Below are positions 16,151 through 24,634 of a stretch of DNA of 64,000 nt, piece after piece. Position numbers and translations under genes: made by a program. A model generated the notes under the pieces. The model was given only the letters and a program-made list of their open reading frames with translations, was not told the DNA's origin and ran no database searches. Origin of the DNA: Flavobacterium sp. 11 (lineage in GTDB: Bacteria; Bacteroidota; Bacteroidia; Flavobacteriales; Flavobacteriaceae); assembly GCF_002754315.1 (NCBI RefSeq), contig NZ_PEFE01000001.1:2604001-2668000 (forward strand). Direction: 5' to 3'. Positions within the stretch are counted from its first letter, which is position 1. Every line of letters begins with the position of its first letter.

Positions 16151-16942
16151 TTAGAAAAATAAATCGGTTAATTGTACGGCAAGCATATCAATAATAAATA
16201 TTGTTAGCGAAGCAGTCACTACGGCAGAATTAGCCGCTTTCCCAACACTTTCAGTTCCATTAGCCGCATTAAATCCTTTATAACAGCCAATCATTCCAAT
16301 AAAGAAACCAAAGAAAAAAGTTTTCATAGTCGCCGGAAAAATATCTAAAAATGTAATGGATTCTAAAACTTGTGAGATGTAACGGTATAAATTAACATCA
16401 CTATGAATATTTATTCCCACATATCCTCCAATAATCCCAATACCATCTGCATAAATCACTAAAAGCGGAATCATAAGTGTAGTGGCTAAAATCCTTGTAA
16501 CGACTAAATATTTATACGGATTTATTGCTGAAACTTCCATCGCATCTATTTGTTCCGTCACTTTCATAGAGCCTAATTCAGCACCAATACCAGATGAAAC
16601 TTTACCGGCACAAATCAAAGCGGTAATTACGGGCGCTATTTCCCGTATTAAAGAAAGAGCAACCATACTTGGCAACCAGGATTCTGCGCCAAATTTAGCC
16701 AATGTAGGTCTCGATTGCAGTGTAAGCACTAAGCCCATTATAAATCCTGTGATGGTTACTAATGGCAAAGATTTATACCCAATAACGTAACATTGTTTCA
16801 TGAACTCCTTGATTTCATAAGGAGGTTTAATCACTTCTTTGAAAAAACGCGCTGCAAATAATGTAATGTTGCCCACATCATTGAAAGTTTCTTTCAAGTA
16901 CGTTATTATGCTTTCTTTTCTGGCTGTTATTATACTATTCAT
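16151..16942 (-). CDS. MlaE-family ABC transporter permease
   Basis: 263 aa with five or six membrane helices and the MlaE signatures: SLPLVTITGFIMGLVLTLQSRP, then LIREIAPVITALICAGKVSSGIGAELGSMKVTEQIDAM. It forms the inner-membrane core of the lipid transporter with the ATPase and MlaD subunits. It lies 69 bp downstream of the PA2169-like gene on the same strand with no terminator visible, so the lipid transporter may be partly driven from the stress promoter at 17537-17602. Confidence 0.9.
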   Translation of the reverse strand: MNSIITARKESIITYLKETFNDVGNITLFAARFFKEVIKPPYEIKEFMKQCYVIGYKSLPLVTITGFIMGLVLTLQSRPTLAKFGAESWLPSMVALSLIREIAPVITALICAGKVSSGIGAELGSMKVTEQIDAMEVSAINPYKYLVVTRILATTLMIPLLVIYADGIGIIGGYVGINIHSDVNLYRYISQVLESITFLDIFPATMKTFFFGFFIGMIGCYKGFNAANGTESVGKAANSAVVTASLTIFIIDMLAVQLTDLFF

Positions 16943-17011
16943 TGGTCATTGTGTTTTTTATAAATGCGAATTAAGTATTGACTTAAAGTGAATCAGAAAA
17001 AATGGTTTGCT

Positions 17012-17467
17012 TTAAGACAACATTAAATCTCCTAACTTTTTCACCTTATCATGATGTACAGTTAATAAAAGTTGTTGTGATTTAAGGATAATAAGAAGCT
17101 CAACGGTAAGATGATCAATATTATCGGTCAAGGTTTCTTTATAACTTTTTATAGCTACAAATTCTTTATATTCAAGAGTGTTTAAAATATCTTCTCTGTC
17201 TTTATCGACAAGTTTTGCCTTGAAATTCATCCAAAGCTTCACAAAAAAGTTGTTTTTTTTAATCACATCCACAGGAATTCCGCCCATTTTTTGAACTTCT
17301 TCTACCAGTTCTGATTTAAAAATTTCACTTGTTTTTTGGAATTCAGAAAACAAATTTTTCAAATCACTTTCTTCTGTTACTATTGTTGCAGTTTCATAAA
17401 CCTGAATTCTATCATTATTGATTTCAATAAGATTATTTAATACCACAATTGATTTCTCTTTATTCAT
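17012..17467 (-). CDS. PA2169-like four-helix-bundle protein (DUF2383)
   Basis: 151 aa, all-helical. It has the N-terminal pattern VLNNLIEINNDRIQVYETA and the central ELVEEVQKMGGIP segment typical of the ferritin-like DUF2383/PA2169 family. Family members look like ferritin-fold proteins, but I cannot point to a full set of iron ligands. They are found in stress-response clusters with CsbD and Dps, as here. Promoter site B begins 69 nt upstream. Confidence 0.8.
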   Translation of the reverse strand: MNKEKSIVVLNNLIEINNDRIQVYETATIVTEESDLKNLFSEFQKTSEIFKSELVEEVQKMGGIPVDVIKKNNFFVKLWMNFKAKLVDKDREDILNTLEYKEFVAIKSYKETLTDNIDHLTVELLIILKSQQLLLTVHHDKVKKLGDLMLS

Positions 17468-17536
17468 CTTATTCTATTTTAACAGTGATTAAACTAGATT
17501 ATACTGTACTACATTTATTTAAGATTGTCTGCTTTG

Positions 17537-17602
17537 CAAAGGTCATTATCAATGCCAAAAAATGTGTTATATAACTATTATTTAAAGTTGCATTATTCAC
17601 AC
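17537..17602 (-). promoter_or_regulatory. TGTAAC-repeat promoter, site B (PA2169-like gene, possibly mla)
   Basis: Minus strand: GTGTGAAT (17595-17602), TGCAAC (17587-17592), 15 nt, TATAAC (17566-17571), 21 nt, -7 element GACCTTTG (17537-17544). Confidence 0.75.
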
Positions 17603-17632
17603 ATTCAATAAATTGAAATTTTAGCATCAGAA

Positions 17633-17854
17633 TTAAGCTTCTTTTTTAGTACCTGCAACTATCAAGACAACACCGCCTACAGCAAGTATAATTCCTATAA
17701 TTGGAGACCATTTTATGGGATGATTAACTTCTTTGTTAATTTGAATTGGACCTATGTCAACTACTTTTTCAGTTGTTACATAATTAAAACTAGTATACAA
17801 CAACATAATTATTCCTAAAATAATCATAACGATTCCTATAGTTCTTGTTTTCAT
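17633..17854 (-). CDS. Small two-helix membrane protein (DUF3185-like)
   Basis: 73 aa with a membrane helix at each end (IGIVMIILGIIMLLYTSFNY and SPIIGIILAVGGVVLIVAG), joined by a 25-residue loop (EKVVDIGPIQINKE). The layout resembles small DUF3185-like stress membrane proteins; the assignment is tentative. It is 44 bp downstream of the 127-aa gene and probably shares promoter site G. Confidence 0.7.
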   Translation of the reverse strand: MKTRTIGIVMIILGIIMLLYTSFNYVTTEKVVDIGPIQINKEVNHPIKWSPIIGIILAVGGVVLIVAGTKKEA

Positions 17855-17898
17855 TTTTAAAAGTTTTTAAGTTGATATATAATGGTATAAAGGTTGAA

Positions 17899-18282
17899 TT
17901 ATGCTCTTGAAAAGTATTCTTTAACAAAATTATGTTGCTGATTTACGTCCATTTTATCAGTGTCTTTAATCTCGAATTTAATTTTTATAAAACGGGTGTC
18001 TTCACTCAAAAGATCAAAGAGTTCTATTTTTGCATCAGTAGGTCCAAAGAGAATTACGCGTTTATAATTTTTTATGGCTTCGCCAATTTTTTTATAGTAC
18101 TCAAAAAGTTGTTTTCTCTCTTTACTAAAATTTGAGTTTTCGGATTTTGCTAAACTTGCAATTTTTTCCTGATTGCTAAGTTCTGATTCAATAGTTTCAA
18201 TTTCAAAATGCTTGGAAGTAAATTCCATTAAATGGGCCATGGAATGATCCATCCAAATGCCTAATTTCTTTGTTGTTTTCAT
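17899..18282 (-). CDS. Conserved hypothetical protein of Flavobacteria
   Basis: 127 aa, cytosolic, no signal. The N-terminal KKLGIWMDHSMAHLMEF strand-turn-strand and the RVILFGPTDAKIELFDLL strand-helix look like an alpha/beta domain related to eRF1-domain-3/host-attachment-like proteins. I see no catalytic motif, so that relationship is only a suggestion. It is co-transcribed with the small two-helix membrane protein; promoter site G is 60 nt upstream, placing it in the stress regulon. Confidence 0.7.
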   Translation of the reverse strand: MKTTKKLGIWMDHSMAHLMEFTSKHFEIETIESELSNQEKIASLAKSENSNFSKERKQLFEYYKKIGEAIKNYKRVILFGPTDAKIELFDLLSEDTRFIKIKFEIKDTDKMDVNQQHNFVKEYFSRA

Positions 18283-18342
18283 AATTGTTTTTTTAGCGTT
18301 ATGGGATGTAACTGTTATTATAATTAATGAATTACAATTATT

Positions 18343-18408
18343 TAAAGTTCAGTTATTTAATCTAAAAAAATATTACATTACTTTAGGTAAAGATTATATA
18401 ATTTACAT
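18343..18408 (-). promoter_or_regulatory. TGTAAC-repeat promoter, site G (17.9 kb operon)
   Basis: Minus strand: ATGTAAAT (18401-18408), TATAAT (18393-18398), 15 nt, TGTAAT (18372-18377), 21 nt, -7 element GAACTTTA (18343-18350). The boxes are weaker but the spacing is identical. Confidence 0.6.
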
Positions 18409-18493
18409 GTTTTAAGTAGGGTTTTTAATCCTAACAATTTGAATGAAAATTGAAATAATTCCTGCTTAGAAAAGCAATAATTATAATACCAAA

Positions 18494-18521
18494 AAGGGCT
18501 ATTGTAAAAACAATAGCCCTT
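18494..18521. terminator. Rho-independent terminator after dps and the 37-aa ORF
   Basis: 12-bp stem (AAGGGCTATTGT and complement) with an A4 loop on the plus strand. On the minus strand a T5 run follows. Confidence 0.8.
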
Positions 18522-18559
18522 AACCAAACCTAAAAAAAACCAACCTAACCTTACTATTT

Positions 18560-18673
18560 TTATGAATCTACTGTTGTGGTAGATTTATCTTCTTCTATTT
18601 TTTTAGGAGTTATTTTACCAACTCTGCAATGACTTTTTGAAGCTGAATAAACTTCATTTTCTGAATTTTCCAT
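18560..18673 (-). CDS. Possible 37-aa protein downstream of dps
   Basis: A short frame beginning MENSENEVYSASKSHCRVGK and ending TTTVDS before TAA. It starts 16 nt past the dps stop and ends 38 bp before a strong terminator, so it lies inside the dps transcript. It is polar, with a single cysteine and a lysine-rich middle. No family is recognised. Coding status rests only on its position and intact frame. Confidence 0.4.
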   Translation of the reverse strand: MENSENEVYSASKSHCRVGKITPKKIEEDKSTTTVDS

Positions 18674-18689
18674 GTTTTTTATATTTTTA

Positions 18690-19163
18690 TTATTCTAAAT
18701 ATCTTCTTAGTGTCCAAGCCATTGTTTCGTGTGCTTCCATCAAACCTGTAAGGAAATCACCAGTTCCGGCATCTTTATTTTCTTCAGCACTTGTATCAAC
18801 ATCTTTTCGAAGATGAACAATAACTGTTTCATGATCTTCCAGTAATTCTTTAACCATTTCTTTTTGAGATGGATAATGATTAGGCGATTCTTTGATGATG
18901 CTTAAATCTGAAAACTCTTTCATTGTTCCAATAGTTTTTCCTCCTAATTTGCTGATGCGTTCAGCAATTTCATCTATTGAAGCTTCCAGTTGTGTATATT
19001 GACCTTCAAATAATTTGTGAAATTCCATAAAACTTTCGCCAGAAACATTCCAATGAAATTTTCTTAATTTAATATACAGTGTCATTTCATTCGCTAAAAT
19101 TGACGATAGGATAGAAATGCTATTTTTTAAATGTTCTTGTGTAATTCCAATTTGTGGTTTCAT
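18690..19163 (-). CDS. dps: Dps-family DNA-protection ferritin
   Basis: 157 aa with the Dps ferroxidase motif FHWNVSGESFMEFHKLFEGQYTQ-type segment (ligands H, then D/E in EASIDEIAERI). The C-terminal LMEAHETMAWTLRRYL helix matches the Dps four-helix subunit. Dps dodecamers oxidise and store iron with peroxide and shield DNA during starvation. Promoter site C lies 109 nt upstream, so the transcript has a leader of roughly 100 nt. Confidence 0.92.
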   Translation of the reverse strand: MKPQIGITQEHLKNSISILSSILANEMTLYIKLRKFHWNVSGESFMEFHKLFEGQYTQLEASIDEIAERISKLGGKTIGTMKEFSDLSIIKESPNHYPSQKEMVKELLEDHETVIVHLRKDVDTSAEENKDAGTGDFLTGLMEAHETMAWTLRRYLE

Positions 19164-19272
19164 ATTTTCTATATTTAATATTTAATTGCCGCTACTTTTT
19201 TTAAGACTTTGTACACGTTTTTTTTAAATCATTCAAACGGTGTGCAACAATTAATAAAGTATCATTATAGTA

Positions 19273-19338
19273 CAAAGGTCATTTGATTTCGCTCTAAAAG
19301 TATTATAAGATTGTAAAAATAAGTTACATGATTCACAC
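19273..19338 (-). promoter_or_regulatory. TGTAAC-repeat promoter, site C (dps)
   Basis: Minus strand: GTGTGAAT (19331-19338), TGTAAC (19323-19328), 15 nt, TATAAT (19302-19307), 21 nt, -7 element GACCTTTG (19273-19280). Sites C and D also share ACTTTTAGAG directly after the proximal box. Confidence 0.78.
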
Positions 19339-19416
19339 CTTATGGGAGTATAAAAGCTATGTAATCAGTGTTTTTTGATTTAGTATTGAAGTTTTAATCA
19401 ATTGATTAATCTATGT

Positions 19417-20478
19417 TTAAGCAATAGAAACTTCTTTAGCCAGATAAATTTCCTGAACAGCTTGTATCAGTTTTACACCTTCACCAAAGGGGCGTTGGAA
19501 AGCTTTTCGACCCATAATCATTCCGCTACCACCAGCTCGTTTGTTTATGACGGCAGTTTTTATGGCTTCGGCTAAATCAGTTTCACCTTTAGATTCTCCT
19601 CCGGAATTAATCATGCTGATTCGACCGGAGAAACAGTTCATTACCTGATAGCGGCATAAATCTATAGGATGATCTGAGGCTAATTTTGTATACATATCTG
19701 GATTTGTTTTGGCAAATTGTATTGTCGTTAAACCACCGTTATTAGTAGGTAGCTTTTGTTTAATAATATCTGCCTGGATAGAAACCCCCAAGTAATTGGC
19801 TTGACCGGTAATATCAGCAGCGGTATTATAATCGACACCGTTTTTAATAAATACATCATTTCTTGCGTAACACCAAAGAATAGTTGCCATACCTAAATTA
19901 TGCGCTTCTTCAAAAGCTTTTGCCACTTCTATAATTTGCCTGTCTGATTCGGCTGAGCCAAAGTAAACAGTTGTGCCCACAGCTACAGCTCCCATATTCC
20001 AGGCATCTCGAACACTCCCAAACATGATTTGATCGTATTTATTGGGATAGGTTAGGAGTTCATTGTGATTGATTTTTACAACAAACGGAATTTTATGCGC
20101 ATATTTTCTGGATAACATTGCCAGTCCTCCCATTGTGGAAGCCACCGCATTACAGCCCGCTTCAATGGCAAGTTTCACGATGTTTTCGGGGTCAAAATAA
20201 ATAGGATTTGGAGAAAAAGAACTTCCCGCAGTATGTTCAATTCCTTGGTCTACGGGTAAAATCGAAATATAACCAGTATCCGAAAGTCGGCCATGATGGT
20301 ACAATTGTGTCAAACTTCTAATCGTTTGTGCGTTTCGATTGCTTGGTAAAAAAACGGTATCTATATGCGAAGGATTGGGTAAATGAATTTGATCTTTCGA
20401 AATTGTTTTACAGATATGATTCAGTAAAAAGTCTTTTTCACTGCCTAATAAAGCTAGTAATTGCGCTATATTTTTCAT
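19417..20478 (-). CDS. Class I fructose-bisphosphate aldolase (FbaB/DhnA type)
   Basis: 353 aa. The archaeal/bacterial class I aldolase pattern is visible: ISILPVDQGIEHTAGSSF near the start of the barrel, FVVKINHNELLTYP with the candidate Schiff-base lysine region, and GGESKGETDLAEA with GGSGMIMGRKAFQRP near the C-terminus. It cleaves fructose-1,6-bisphosphate in glycolysis/gluconeogenesis in the cytosol. It is a monocistronic unit. A TATCTTTA sequence about 40 nt upstream of the ATG may be the -7 element, but the TGTAAC repeats are absent. Confidence 0.88.
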   Translation of the reverse strand: MKNIAQLLALLGSEKDFLLNHICKTISKDQIHLPNPSHIDTVFLPSNRNAQTIRSLTQLYHHGRLSDTGYISILPVDQGIEHTAGSSFSPNPIYFDPENIVKLAIEAGCNAVASTMGGLAMLSRKYAHKIPFVVKINHNELLTYPNKYDQIMFGSVRDAWNMGAVAVGTTVYFGSAESDRQIIEVAKAFEEAHNLGMATILWCYARNDVFIKNGVDYNTAADITGQANYLGVSIQADIIKQKLPTNNGGLTTIQFAKTNPDMYTKLASDHPIDLCRYQVMNCFSGRISMINSGGESKGETDLAEAIKTAVINKRAGGSGMIMGRKAFQRPFGEGVKLIQAVQEIYLAKEVSIA

Positions 20479-20712
20479 CTTGAAACAGTCTAGATTTACA
20501 ACAGTTGTTCCATTTTAAAATACTGATATAAAGATAGTTATATTTAATAATTTAAATCTTGTAAATGATTAAAAATTAAATTAATGGCTATGAAATGAAG
20601 TGTTTGTGAGTTTTAAAATGGATGAATTAATGTTTCTAACAAGGAAAAAATAACGTTTAAAAAAGGTCAAAGAATTTGAAAATTACTTATTTGTGACCAA
20701 GTAAAACGAAAA

Positions 20713-20750
20713 ATAACTTTCTTTGAATCCGAAAAAACAAGGAAAGTTAT
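20713..20750. terminator. Weak hairpin in the 431-bp gap between aldolase and small membrane gene
   Basis: ATAACTTTCTTTG can pair with CAAGGAAAGTTAT (one G-U), followed by a T-run on the minus strand. It could terminate the 20910 gene. The rest of 20479-20909 is AT-rich and shows no gene or repeat I can support. Confidence 0.45.
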
Positions 20751-20909
20751 ATAGTGTATTGGACCTTTAAAACAAATTTGACTGTTTTGTTTGGCTATAA
20801 AATAGCTTCACATTGTATAAAGATACAGGTATTTTAGTGTAACCAATAATTTAATAGAGATCCGCTAAAATTGGATTTCAATTAAAATGAACTAAGTACT
20901 AGTATATTT

Positions 20910-21104
20910 TTATGATTCGTCTTTTGTTGTACGAACCAAACTGATTCCAGAAACGAAGAAAATAATACCCAGTACGCCGTAAATGATTAATGATTTAACA
21001 TCTGTCATGTCGCCAGATGTTCCAGCAAATACTATTGCAGTATAAATAAGACCACCTATTCCAAGTGCGGTAAGTAATGCTCCAAAGATTCTTTTAAGAT
21101 TCAT
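20910..21104 (-). CDS. Small two-helix membrane protein
   Basis: 64 aa from ATG 21104; the longer frame upstream adds a basic, AT-rich, non-conserved-looking tail and is rejected. Two membrane helices (IFGALLTALGIGGLIYTAIVF and LIIYGVLGIIFFVSGISLV) flank a short GTSGDMTDVKS loop. I know this type only as a hypothetical in flavobacterial stress clusters. Promoter site D lies 128 nt upstream, with a 12-bp hairpin in the leader. Confidence 0.75.
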   Translation of the reverse strand: MNLKRIFGALLTALGIGGLIYTAIVFAGTSGDMTDVKSLIIYGVLGIIFFVSGISLVRTTKDES

Positions 21105-21195
21105 AATTTTATTTTTTAAAGATTGATATTGTAATTTATTTTTATGTTTAACTTTCAAAGTCTACTTGATAAAAATAGAAATGCTTTGAGGTTTT

Positions 21196-21225
21196 ATTAA
21201 TTCAAGTGTTTGTACTTGAATTAAT
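21196..21225. repeat. 12-bp inverted repeat in the leader of the 64-aa gene
   Basis: ATTAATTCAAGT and its perfect complement surround a GTTTGT loop, between promoter site D and the coding start. It would form an mRNA leader hairpin. Confidence 0.6.
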
Positions 21226-21232
21226 TACAAAG

Positions 21233-21298
21233 CAAATGTATTTCTGTTTGACTCTAAAAGTGTTACATAATTGTCAATAAAAGTTATATCATTCACAC
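21233..21298 (-). promoter_or_regulatory. TGTAAC-repeat promoter, site D (64-aa membrane protein)
   Basis: Minus strand: GTGTGAAT (21291-21298), TATAAC (21283-21288), 15 nt, TGTAAC (21262-21267), 21 nt, perfect -7 element TACATTTG (21233-21240). Confidence 0.78.
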
Positions 21299-21309
21299 TT
21301 TAAAAAATA

Positions 21310-21744
21310 CTACATTCTATCCATGTACCAATTTAATTGCTTTTCCATTTTTTGATATTTAAAAACAGAAGTGATTATTTTTTGTAAGCGAACAAAAGCG
21401 GTTTCGCTTTTTACCACATAGTCCACAGCTTTATGATGCATACAGTTTATGGCAACTTCAATTTTATCTTGGGAGGACAACATTATTACTGGAATTTCTG
21501 GATTGAAAGCTTTTATTTTATCTAATGTTTCAATTCCGTTCATTGCATTTGCAACTATACCATCAAGTTGATAATCTAAAATTACTACATCTGGATTGTT
21601 ATTTATATTAGCGATGCACAGCTCTCCAGTAGAATAAGTTTCCACTGTAAAATCAGCATTTTCTAAAAATTCAATTTCTAAAGATTTTAAAAACAAGGCA
21701 TCATCATCTACTAGGAATATCTTTATTTTAGTATCATTTTTCAT
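21310..21744 (-). CDS. Single-domain response regulator (receiver)
   Basis: 144 aa. A receiver domain with the acidic pair in FLVDDDALFL, phosphoacceptor aspartate in DVVILDYQLDG, the conserved S in VIMLSSQDK and K in YVVKSE. The roughly 25-residue tail has no DNA-binding domain, so it is likely a phosphorelay shuttle or acts by protein contact. The ATG overlaps the stop of the hybrid kinase by one base (TAATG), so the two are coupled. Confidence 0.9.
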   Translation of the reverse strand: MKNDTKIKIFLVDDDALFLKSLEIEFLENADFTVETYSTGELCIANINNNPDVVILDYQLDGIVANAMNGIETLDKIKAFNPEIPVIMLSSQDKIEVAINCMHHKAVDYVVKSETAFVRLQKIITSVFKYQKMEKQLNWYMDRM

Positions 21745-24545
21745 TATATGGTATTTTTGATTATATTAAGTTCTTCTTGTAATTCTTGGCATGCTTGTAA
21801 ACAAATTTCTTCAAGTTGCAGGACTAAGTCATCTATTCCTTCCATTTTTTCGTGCGCAATTGCAAATTCCTGAATTTTTTTCGCCATATTTTCAAAGTTA
21901 GGATTCATGCCCATTATGGCAAAAGACGGAATCATTTTATGCGCTGCAGCACCCAATAATTGCCAGTTTTTATCTTCTAAACTTTGTTTAATGGTATTAA
22001 TTAACGGTGGAGTTTGTGTTAAATACAATGAAATCATTTCCATCATTAATGCTGGGTTTGATTTTGTTCGCTGATTTAAATAAATCAAATCAATACATTT
22101 AATTTTTTCCTCTTTAACGCTATTTTCTTCTATATTCTCATTAAGCTTAGCACTAAGTTTTTCAAGTTTTGGTTTTTTTAATATTCCAACAATCTTACTG
22201 TACAACAGCCTTTCATTAACTGGTTTTGCCAGATAATCATTCATTCCTACTGCTTTACATTTAGCTAAATCTACGGTTGTAACGTCAGCAGTTAAAGCGA
22301 TTATAGGAATTTTAGAATTCATTGTTTTACGAATGTATTCTGTAGTTTCAAATCCATTCATTTCTGGCATTTGTAAGTCCATTAGAATGATATCGTATTC
22401 GTTTTCTTTTAATTTTTCGATGGCTATTTTACCATTTTCAGCAATATCTCTGGAAAATCCAAAGTCATCCAATAATGTTTTCATTAATAGTTGATTAAGA
22501 GGAATATCCTCAACAACTAATACTTTTATGTTTTTTATTTCAGTATCTAATTCTAGCAGTTCATTCTCTAATTCAGCGTCAGCATTTGTTTTTTGAAAAC
22601 TCAATGTAAAACTAAACGTAGACCCTTCATTTACAGTACTTCTTACACGAATACTTCCTCCTTGTGGTTCCACTAATTGTTTCACTATGGCAAGTCCTAA
22701 TCCTGTTCCGCCATATAATCTTGAAGTACCACTGGACGCTTGTTGAAAATTTTCAAATATTTTTCCAATTTTTTCTTCCGGAATACCTATTCCTGTGTCA
22801 ATTACCGCAAATTCAATAATTACTTTATCATCATCCTCATGTAATAAATGAACACTTACCGTAATCTTTCCTTTAGAAGTAAATTTCACGGCATTACTCA
22901 CCAAGTTTAAAATAATTTGGTGTAAACGAACGGGGTCACCTACAAGAACATCAGGAATTTTACTGTCATATTCTGTAATTAATTTTAAATTTTTTTCTTG
23001 AATTTTTGTTTCAAACAAATGAAGCATCGCTAATATTGAAGATTTCATTTTGAATGGTGTTTTCTCAAATGTCATCTTACCGGCATCAACTTTTGCTAAA
23101 TCAAGGATATCATTAATAAGTACGATTAAGGCATCGCCACTCATTTTAATTGCGTTTAAATATTCTTTTTGTTTAGGCGTCAATTCTGTTTTTAAAACCA
23201 CTTTAGTAAATCCGATGATTGCATTCATCGGTGTACGAATTTCATGGCTCATATTAGACAAAAATTGCTGTTTTGCTTTTACTGCATTTTCCGCTATAAT
23301 GGTAGCACTTTCGGCATTTATTTTGGCTTCTTGTGCAATTTCGGTGGCTAATTCAGCAAAAACTCGTGCTTCTACAAGCTCTGTAGCAATTCTTTTTTGT
23401 TCTGTTACATCTCTGGCAACAATTACAACTCCAAGTACATCTCCTTTATCATCTTTATAAACCGAACCATTGAATAATACATCCGTCAGCTTGCCTTCTT
23501 TATGGCGAAGTGTAAGCGGGGAATCAGCTACGGAACCTTTCTCGAACACTTCTTGATATACTTCACGGGCTTTTTGTTGCTCTGTAAAATAATCGAAAAA
23601 ATCAGAATCTGTAAGCTCATTACGCGTCATACCCGTAATGTTTACCAATGCCTCATTCATATCCGTAATTTTACCTTTGGTATTTATAGTTACCAATGGA
23701 TCCCGACTAGCTTCAATCAAACTGAGAGAATATTGCGAAGCTAATTTTGCTGCGTAACTAAGTTCTTCCAGTTTTTTATTGGCAATTTGTTGTTTTTCCT
23801 TTTCTTGGTTTTGAAATAGAAGTTCTTTATTGGCAATCACTAATTCAGCCGCTCGTTTTTCTTTTTCATCATTTTGAAAAGCAAGCTCTTTATTGGCTAC
23901 AACTAATTCAGCTTCACGGTTGTCTTTTTCATCATTTTGAAATAGAAGCTCTTTATTGGCAATGATTAATTCATTAGCTCTTTTTTCTTTCTCATCGTTT
24001 TGAAAAGCAAGCTCTTTATTGGCAATTGCAAGTTCAGCCGCTCGTTTCTCTTTTTCATCATTTTGAAATAGAAGTTCTTTATTAGCAATGATTAATTCAT
24101 TAGCTCTTTTTTCTTTCTCATCATTTTGAAAAGCAAGCTCTTTATTGGCAATTACCAGTTCAGCTGCCCTTTTTTCTTTTTCATCGTTTTGAAAAGCAAG
24201 CTCTTTATTGGCAACCCGTAAATCTAAAGCCCATTTTTGCTCAGCAATATCGCGGGCAACAATTACGACTCCTAATACACTTCCCAGATCATCTTTATAA
24301 ACAGAACCATTGAATAATACATCTGTCAATTTTCCGTCTTTATGCTTCAGTGTAAGCGGGGAATCTGAAACAGAACCTTTTTCATACACTTCCTGATACA
24401 CTTCACGTGCTTTTTGCTTTTCGGTGAAATAATTGAAAAAATCAGAATTAATTAAATGATCGCGATTCAGCCCCGTAATATTTACTGTAGCTTCATTTAC
24501 ATCCGTAATTTTCCCTTCAGGATTTATTGTAATTAACGGGTCCAA
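21744..24545 (-). CDS. Hybrid sensor histidine kinase, PAS-coil-PAS-HisKA-HATPase-REC-HPt
   Basis: 933 aa, soluble. Order: PAS (about 1-100), seven 21-residue coiled-coil repeats (about 106-252), a second PAS nearly identical to the first (about 280-385), HisKA with MSHEIRTPMN, HATPase with N-box NLVSNAVKF and DTGIGIP/GTGLGLAI, receiver (ILMDLQMPEMNG) and C-terminal HPt (AAHKMIPSF). A full internal phosphorelay is therefore encoded. No ATG is available: the frame opens after TAA at 24609-24611 and the homologous PAS start (QYARSLIEASLDPL) lies upstream of TTG 24545, so initiation may use ATT 24557 or ATA. It lies between the AraC gene and the receiver. Confidence 0.9.
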   Translation of the reverse strand: MDPLITINPEGKITDVNEATVNITGLNRDHLINSDFFNYFTEKQKAREVYQEVYEKGSVSDSPLTLKHKDGKLTDVLFNGSVYKDDLGSVLGVVIVARDIAEQKWALDLRVANKELAFQNDEKEKRAAELVIANKELAFQNDEKEKRANELIIANKELLFQNDEKEKRAAELAIANKELAFQNDEKEKRANELIIANKELLFQNDEKDNREAELVVANKELAFQNDEKEKRAAELVIANKELLFQNQEKEKQQIANKKLEELSYAAKLASQYSLSLIEASRDPLVTINTKGKITDMNEALVNITGMTRNELTDSDFFDYFTEQQKAREVYQEVFEKGSVADSPLTLRHKEGKLTDVLFNGSVYKDDKGDVLGVVIVARDVTEQKRIATELVEARVFAELATEIAQEAKINAESATIIAENAVKAKQQFLSNMSHEIRTPMNAIIGFTKVVLKTELTPKQKEYLNAIKMSGDALIVLINDILDLAKVDAGKMTFEKTPFKMKSSILAMLHLFETKIQEKNLKLITEYDSKIPDVLVGDPVRLHQIILNLVSNAVKFTSKGKITVSVHLLHEDDDKVIIEFAVIDTGIGIPEEKIGKIFENFQQASSGTSRLYGGTGLGLAIVKQLVEPQGGSIRVRSTVNEGSTFSFTLSFQKTNADAELENELLELDTEIKNIKVLVVEDIPLNQLLMKTLLDDFGFSRDIAENGKIAIEKLKENEYDIILMDLQMPEMNGFETTEYIRKTMNSKIPIIALTADVTTVDLAKCKAVGMNDYLAKPVNERLLYSKIVGILKKPKLEKLSAKLNENIEENSVKEEKIKCIDLIYLNQRTKSNPALMMEMISLYLTQTPPLINTIKQSLEDKNWQLLGAAAHKMIPSFAIMGMNPNFENMAKKIQEFAIAHEKMEGIDDLVLQLEEICLQACQELQEELNIIKNTI
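23790..24230 (-). repeat. 63-bp coding tandem repeats in the hybrid kinase (seven units)
   Basis: Seven 63-bp units encode the consensus AAELVIANKELAFQNDEKEKR, three heptads per unit, forming the coil between the two PAS domains. Alternating A/N and A/L variants show a higher-order two-unit period, suggesting recent expansion. Confidence 0.88.
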
Positions 24546-24634
24546 ACTTGCTTCAATAAGACTTCTGGCGTATTGTGATTCTTGAGTTTTTATAGTTTCT
24601 ATATTTATTTATAAAATTGACTTGATTTTTTTTT

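Noticed and set aside
20479..20580. TGTAAC promoter upstream of the aldolase
   Set aside because: A TATCTTTA -7 element exists, but the box 21 nt upstream is TACAAG and no distal box or GTGTGAAT is found.
23790..24230. Regular 63-bp repeats that could suggest a CRISPR-like array
   Set aside because: The units are contiguous, in frame and encode coiled-coil heptads; there are no spacers.
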